NCBI GenBank assembly: GCA_964474695.1
Contig: CAYYTK010000015.1
Span: forward strand, 32,104-96,103
Length of the DNA stretch: 64,000 nucleotides
From: DAOUBP01 sp964474695
Lineage (GTDB): Bacteria; Chloroflexota; Anaerolineae; CG2-30-64-16
Direction of reading: 5' to 3'
Part shown: positions 59,822 through 64,000 of the stretch, piece after piece
How positions within the stretch are numbered: position 1 is the stretch's first letter
Layout: every line of letters begins with the position of its first letter
Made by a program: the position numbers and the translations under genes
Notes under the pieces: generated by a model
What the model saw: the letters and a program-made list of their open reading frames with translations, nothing else
Database searches by the model: none
Told to the model about the DNA's origin: nothing

Positions 59822-60011
59822 GGGCTGGCTCGCATGTATCCGGAATTGAGGCTGTGCGAAGCCTCCTTACGAATTCGCGCAGCCCGGTCTCGATTCCTTC
59901 GGCTGTCGCTCAGGACAAAGATCTCGCTGGTCTGGCCCGTCGGCAGGTCGCCCTCCCAGCAGGTGGCTTCCACGTCTACGACGAGAATCCGATCCAGTTT
60001 GCGCGCCCTGA

Positions 60012-60842
60012 TCATCCTCCGCGGCCGCCGGCAGGGCCGTCACCCTCGCTCACAGACGCGGCCAGTCTGAGCAGCGTCGCTGCGGTGCGGTCGGTCACGT
60101 CATGTTCCACATACTGCCCTAAGAGCGGACGCAGATCGCGTTCCCAATCCACGCGCGCCCGCGCCAGAGCCGCATCAACGACCGGCAGCGTCAAGGTCAG
60201 ATCATAGAGCTTGAGCTTCTGCCGGATCAGGTCGACGTCCAGGGAAACGTCCTGCTCCGCCATCAGCCAGACGTCATAAAGATCGCGCGGCTTGGCCCGC
60301 ACCAGCAAGGCCCGCACCTTCTCGGCCAGCAGATGCTCCGGACTAAGTACGGTGATGACAAACGGCCGCACATCGTCATACTCCGAGCGCACCAACTCTC
60401 GCCGGGTAGCCGATGGCTCCCCGCGCAAACTGACATCAACACGCACCTTCCCCTTGCTGCGGTCGCGGCCATCGTACAGCGGTCCCTCGTAGCTCACATC
60501 GAAGCTGAACCCGACCTCTCCCTCCCAAACGTTGCGTAGCTCGCCCTCGGCGCCGAAATCGCGCAAGTCGGCCACGACCGCCTGCCACAGACCGCGCAAC
60601 TCGGCAATACGGACCGGTGCGGCAACCGGCTCCCCGCTGATCAAGGCGCTGAAGTCCAAATCCTCCGAATAGCGGGCTCCCCGGTACACCAGGCGCAACG
60701 CGGTGCCGCCCTTGAAGATGAGCGCCTGTGAGCGGGCATAGAACAGCATCAGCAGCAGATGCTGGAGATAGTCGCGCTCCTGGGCCTGCATCCCAATGTG
60801 ATTGCGCTGCGCCAGACGTTGGATTTGTGTGCGAGTCAGCAT
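60012..60842 (-). CDS. abiEii: AbiEii-type nucleotidyltransferase toxin
   Basis: 276 residues. The nucleotidyltransferase signature (ALIFKGGTALRLVY followed by RYSEDLDF, ~residues 40-62) and the later HLLAEKVRALLVRAKPRDLYDVW match the AbiEii/AbiGii family. The start overlaps the upstream gene's stop by one base (TGATG). In known AbiE systems this protein halts growth by transferring nucleotides, giving abortive phage defence. The symbol denotes the family. Confidence 0.88.
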   Translation of the reverse strand: MLTRTQIQRLAQRNHIGMQAQERDYLQHLLLMLFYARSQALIFKGGTALRLVYRGARYSEDLDFSALISGEPVAAPVRIAELRGLWQAVVADLRDFGAEGELRNVWEGEVGFSFDVSYEGPLYDGRDRSKGKVRVDVSLRGEPSATRRELVRSEYDDVRPFVITVLSPEHLLAEKVRALLVRAKPRDLYDVWLMAEQDVSLDVDLIRQKLKLYDLTLTLPVVDAALARARVDWERDLRPLLGQYVEHDVTDRTAATLLRLAASVSEGDGPAGGRGG

Positions 60843-61660
60843 CAGCCGATACCCTCCTGCCGAAGCTCTCCAAATGACAAGTTTATGTCAATTCTCCATT
60901 GTGCGTCGCGCCGGCCTTGCCAGGGTCGGCTGGGATCCAGCCTGACCGACGAGGCGGAGCGGATGAGTTGAGGCGTCCCCGGCCCGTCGGCGAGGGCAGG
61001 GGCTTCGTCACAGGGCGCGACCGCGTGACCGAAAAGACCTAACAGATAGCCGAGACGCGACCCTAACGCCTTATCACCGAATCGGTTGGCATATTCCACC
61101 AATGTGCCGAGGTCCACCGTCTCGATAGCTGCTTGTAGAGCTTTCGCGACCTCCGAAATCCCGCCCGCATATTCAGGCTCGCTCAAACTGTCAATGAGCG
61201 CCTTCGCCTCATCAGCCATCAGCACTAGCAATCCGCCCACCTGCTCGCGGCGGTAGCCGAAGAACTTGCGCGGGAGCATCGTCACGAAACGAAAGCGCTG
61301 GCCGGCGTATTCAACAGGTGGCTTCTTCCGGGTGGTCGCCACGTACACCGTGAGCGGCACCTGTTCCGTGAAGCCGTAAGTGTGCAAGGCCGACCAATAG
61401 GACACGTATCCAGGCGTCACCAAGTGGGAGCCGATAAAGAGCGGATTCGCGAGGACGCGCTCAGGCTCAAAGCCCAGAAGCAAGTACTTGCCGTTTTCGA
61501 TCTCGGCCACCAAACCTGCCCGGACGAGTTGGCGCACGAGCGGGTGTATCTGGGAGAGGTCACGGCCCAGTAGGTCAGCAAGGGTGCGCGACGAGAAGTA
61601 GAAGAGCTCCTGCTCGTGCAACCTGCGCGCTACAGAAATTGCGGTAAAATTATTGCTCAT
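60842..61660 (-). CDS. abiEi: AbiEi-type antitoxin/regulator
   Basis: 272 residues from MSNNFTAISV; the frame is open 43 codons further with no better start. An N-terminal winged helix (FSSRTLADLLGRDLSQIHPL, RAGLVAEIENGKYLL) and the larger C-terminal domain (PGYVSYWSALHTYGFTEQVP, TTRKKPPVEYAGQRFRFV) are typical of AbiEi-family antitoxins. With the coupled AbiEii gene it forms a type IV toxin-antitoxin unit. It probably represses its own promoter. Confidence 0.83.
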   Translation of the reverse strand: MSNNFTAISVARRLHEQELFYFSSRTLADLLGRDLSQIHPLVRQLVRAGLVAEIENGKYLLLGFEPERVLANPLFIGSHLVTPGYVSYWSALHTYGFTEQVPLTVYVATTRKKPPVEYAGQRFRFVTMLPRKFFGYRREQVGGLLVLMADEAKALIDSLSEPEYAGGISEVAKALQAAIETVDLGTLVEYANRFGDKALGSRLGYLLGLFGHAVAPCDEAPALADGPGTPQLIRSASSVRLDPSRPWQGRRDAQWRIDINLSFGELRQEGIG

Positions 61661-61885
61661 TTTTACTAAATCCCATCTCGATTTATCGTATTGTAGCATA
61701 TCCTGTACTGCATGGCAAGTGACGAACAGGAGCCGAGGGAACGGTGAACAGTTACAACAGGGGAAGAGGCTCGCAGCCAATGCACTCATGATCTACACCG
61801 ACATCGGGGCATGGGCGGGCAAACTTCGCCCAACGGGGAGACACGCCTTCACAATGCCTGCTACCGATGTCCCAGCATCCTACGG

Positions 61886-61921
61886 TGTAGGGCAATCGCG
61901 CCACAAGGCAATTGCCCTACA
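61886..61921. repeat. Palindromic hairpin of dispersed-repeat type
   Basis: 11-bp perfect arms (TGTAGGGCAAT and complement) around a 14-nt loop. GTAGGG-CAATT palindromes of this kind are, from memory, widespread intergenic repeats in Chloroflexota and cyanobacteria. Confidence 0.6.
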
Positions 61922-61993
61922 TATGCGAGCGCACCAGATTACCACTTGGGCTGGTAATTCAGAAAACTACCATCCAGAGTAGTAATTTTTGAC

Positions 61994-62022
61994 TTGCAGT
62001 TTGCGGCGTTCAGGTGTACACT
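61994..62022 (+). promoter_or_regulatory. Promoter for the second DUF234 ATPase
   Basis: -35 TTGCAG (61994-61999), 17-bp spacer, -10 TACACT (62017-62022) with upstream TG. The leader to the ATG is short (~20 nt) and carries GGAGG. Confidence 0.5.
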
Positions 62023-62042
62023 GCCGCCCAGGAGGCGCGACG

Positions 62043-63446
62043 ATGTTCCTGAATCGCACTCGTGAACTGGGCTACCTGAGCGAACGCTACGCCGCCGGGC
62101 GAGCGGAGATCGTCGTCCTGTGTGGACGCCGGCGCGTGGGCAAGAGCGCGCTGCTTTTCGAATGGTCGGAGGGCAAGCCGTGCATTTTCTTCTTCGCCCG
62201 CCGCGCGGACAAGGCGACCCTGCTGGGCGAATTCTCGCGGGCCATCCGCACCTTCTGTACGAATTGCCCGGTGCCGGACGACTTCACCTATCCTTCCTGG
62301 AGCGCCGCGTTCAGCGCCCTTGCCGAACTGGCCGCTGAGCGCCGGCTCGTCGTCATCTTGGATGAGTTCCCCTACCTGGTGGAGGCCGATCCGGAGCTGC
62401 CGACCCTCCTGCAACGGGAGTGGGATCTCCGTTTACAGCGAACCCAGATCTTCCTGGTGCTAAGCGGCTCTATCCAAAGCGTCATCCGGCAACAGGTGCT
62501 GGACCCGACCGCGCCGCTTTACCGCCGGCATACCTGGCCCTTCGAGCTTAAGCCCCTCACCCTGGCCGATCTGCCGGCCTTCTTCCCGCGCTATACCGCC
62601 GAGCAGTTGGTCGAAACGTTCGCCGTGCTGGGCGGGATGCCCTACTACCTGGTCTCGGTCGATCCCCAGGTCGGCCTGCTGACCAACATTAAGCGCCACA
62701 TCCTGGCGCCCCAGGGCAGGCTGTTCGCTGAAGTCCGGCTTCAACTCCACGAGGAGCTGCGCGGCGACATCGAAGACAGCCTGGCGCTCCTGCGCGCCAT
62801 CGCCGGCGGCGCCCATCGCCGGGCCGACATCGCGCGCCTGTCCGGGCTTCCGGTGCGAACCACCGATCACCGTCTGGCGATCCTGGTCGAGCTGGGCATT
62901 CTGGAGTACCGCAAGGCTGTCGAGCGCATCCGCAACGCCGACCGCTGGGGCGCGTATCACCTGCGCGATCCGTTCTACCGCTTCTGGCACCAGTGGGTGC
63001 TGCCCAACGAAGACTACCTGGCCATCGGCCGGCGCCAGGAGGAGGTGGCCGATCAGATCCGCCAGGCGCTGCCGCGCATCGTGGCCCCCATCTGGGAAGA
63101 GGTCGCGCGCCACCACGTGCTGGTCGCATCGGCCGATCGGGTCATCCCCTTCTACTTCGAGGATATCGGCTCCTGGTGGAGCGGGGATGCGCAGATAGAT
63201 GTCGTGGGCGTGAATCGAGCCGAACGCCGGGTGCTCTTTGGCGAGGCCAAGTGGACGCGCGAGCCGATGACCGAAAGTGTGCTCGAGAAGCTGATTGATC
63301 GCGGCAACCGCTGGCTGGGCGGCGACACCGGCTGGGACGTGCATTATGCGTTGTTCGCCCGTGAATTCGGCCAGGTGCGTGAGTCGGCCGGGCAGGAGCC
63401 GGGATTCTACTTCTTCAAACCGGAGGACGTTCTGCAGACTCGTTAG
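62043..63446 (+). CDS. Archaeal-type ATPase with C-terminal DUF234 (paralogue of 16942)
   Basis: 467 residues from MFLNRTREL. Walker A is GRRRVGKSALLFEW, Walker B is RLVVILDEFPYLVE and the sensor is IFLVLSGSIQSVI. A winged helix precedes DUF234 with HLRDPFYRFWHQWV, WWSGDAQIDVVGV and LFGEAKWTREPM (PD-(D/E)XK-like). Unlike its paralogue it has no partner gene behind it. Role unknown. Confidence 0.86.
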   Translation: MFLNRTRELGYLSERYAAGRAEIVVLCGRRRVGKSALLFEWSEGKPCIFFFARRADKATLLGEFSRAIRTFCTNCPVPDDFTYPSWSAAFSALAELAAERRLVVILDEFPYLVEADPELPTLLQREWDLRLQRTQIFLVLSGSIQSVIRQQVLDPTAPLYRRHTWPFELKPLTLADLPAFFPRYTAEQLVETFAVLGGMPYYLVSVDPQVGLLTNIKRHILAPQGRLFAEVRLQLHEELRGDIEDSLALLRAIAGGAHRRADIARLSGLPVRTTDHRLAILVELGILEYRKAVERIRNADRWGAYHLRDPFYRFWHQWVLPNEDYLAIGRRQEEVADQIRQALPRIVAPIWEEVARHHVLVASADRVIPFYFEDIGSWWSGDAQIDVVGVNRAERRVLFGEAKWTREPMTESVLEKLIDRGNRWLGGDTGWDVHYALFAREFGQVRESAGQEPGFYFFKPEDVLQTR

Positions 63447-63651
63447 CAGCGCATGGGTTTAGTCCGCATGCTGTTGACGCGCACGGTAGCGAGCCGCGCG
63501 TCGGCTTGGGGACAGCCGGCCACCATGCTATAATCACTCTGTACTCGGTATTGAAAACACGGCTGTGCAACAGGCTTCGGAGAGCGATCGGAGACCACAC
63601 GGTTCAAGAGGAAAAGCTGACCACACGGCTACTCAAATTGACAAGCCGTGA

Positions 63652-63723
63652 GGTCGGGGGTGAAGAGAACCGGCCTCACTGTTCACATCCGTGAGGTCGT
63701 GGGTTCGAGTCCCTCCCCGCCCA
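63652..63723 (+). pseudogene. tRNA-like remnant (Val CAC-like)
   Basis: The T-arm is convincing (GTGGG-TTCGAGT-CCCTC, one mismatch), followed by acceptor CCCGCCC and A. The 5' strand GGTCGGG pairs 6 of 7. An anticodon-like loop TTCACAT (63682-63688) would read CAC. The D-arm is not formed. A promoter-like TATAAT (~63529) lies ~120 bp upstream. Either a tRNA pseudogene or an attachment-site remnant. Confidence 0.35.
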
Positions 63724-63793
63724 TCGCGCAAAACGCCGCGATTTCAGCCCCAAACCGGTCAACGTACCAGCGATCCGATCGTGTACTCTTCGG

Positions 63794-63997
63794 TTACGGC
63801 AAGGCGCTTTCAACAGGGCAAATCACGCGGCCGGTCTGCTCGTAATGCTCGAACACCGGGACGTGCCGCTCGACCATAGCAAGCAGCCACTGCGGCTCGC
63901 AACGGGCCACCCAGTTGATCTTCCAGAGCAAACGGCCGATCTGGATGTCAATGCTGGTTTGGAATTCCTCAAAATCGCTGGTTTGGAATTCCCCAGT
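63794..63997 (-). CDS. Possible 3' end of a minus-strand gene or remnant
   Basis: The minus-strand frame reads SIDIQIGRLLWKINWVARCE, PQWLLAMVERHVPVFEHYEQ, TGRVICPVESALP and a stop. The composition is coding-like. Upstream a direct repeat (GGAATTCCAAACCAGC type, twice in 63950-63995) encodes EFQTS twice, and an in-frame stop lies at 63998-64000. It may be a gene fragment. Nothing else is seen in 63447-63640. Confidence 0.35.
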   Translation of the reverse strand, partial: TGEFQTSDFEEFQTSIDIQIGRLLWKINWVARCEPQWLLAMVERHVPVFEHYEQTGRVICPVESALP

Positions 63998-64000
63998 TCA

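Larger units (their letters stand above)
61661..62042. other. Gene-free divergent region between AbiE and the ATPase
   Basis: No coding signal. It holds the AbiE promoter area (AT-rich, 61660-61710), a dispersed-type palindrome (61886-61921) and the ATPase promoter with its GGAGG site (62031-62035). Confidence 0.5.

Noticed and set aside
58109..60207. Very long open frames on both strands over the multi-TM protein
   Set aside because: Low-complexity Gln/Arg/Ala/Gly translations; the TM-rich frame at 58193 is the real gene.

Overview
The window is about 62% GC-rich bacterial chromosome with large accessory content. The RHS/lipoprotein families, the paired ECF sigma/anti-sigma membrane proteins, the DUF234 and DUF4143 ATPases and the dispersed palindromes suggest a Chloroflexota bacterium (Anaerolineae/Caldilineae-like). 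This is an inference from family resemblance; no rRNA or universal marker gene is present.

Layout. (1) 1-7673: a decayed RHS locus. It holds a large RHS protein ending in a putative HExxH metallopeptidase toxin, a lipoprotein, a displaced RHS tip with another C-terminal domain plus a likely membrane immunity protein, and a third broken RHS fragment. (2) 7674-16940: a mobile element coded on the minus strand: tyrosine recombinase, DUF3987 protein, CHC2/Toprim primase, DUF3102-DNA methyltransferase fusion, zinc-ribbon protein, Phd-like antitoxin homologue and replication-relaxation-like protein. Two conspicuous repeat arrays lie between these genes. (3) 16942-23948: a DUF234 ATPase with a partner protein, clusters of a palindromic repeat, a DUF4143 ATPase, a histidine kinase and a membrane-anchored glycosidase-like protein. 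(4) 23999-58122: the most unusual part, a mosaic array of repeated modules. Each module combines small membrane proteins, a NarL-type response regulator (intact or reduced to a 3' remnant), a highly constrained promoter cassette of about 69 bp, and one or more secreted proteins of variable sequence. Two ECF sigma/anti-sigma sets with their membrane-protein trains are duplicated in the same region. Two insertion sequences, a MITE-like element and a large YfhO-type membrane protein interrupt it. (5) 58193-64000: a multi-TM membrane protein, an AbiE-type type IV toxin-antitoxin pair, a second DUF234 ATPase and a tRNA-like remnant.

The candidate new system is the promoter cassette of region 4. 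It occurs eight times (near 24.0, 26.6, 28.6, 31.5, 40.6, 45.9, 49.0 and 57.3 kb). Each copy has a dyad operator abutting the -35, a -35 of the GTGACA type, an exact 17-bp spacer, a TASAGT-like -10, and a 6-bp stem/5-nt loop hairpin that should lie at the very 5' end of the transcript. The stem shows compensatory base changes. Seven copies drive signal-peptide-bearing proteins and one drives a lipoprotein. At 26.6, 40.6 and 49.0 kb an intact response regulator ends just upstream; at 28.6, 31.5 and 57.3 kb only its 3' remnant does. The regulators share a near-identical receiver but have exchanged DNA-binding domains. I read this as a regulated, recombining family of secreted proteins. Their function is unknown; one looks like a papain-fold peptidase or amidase.
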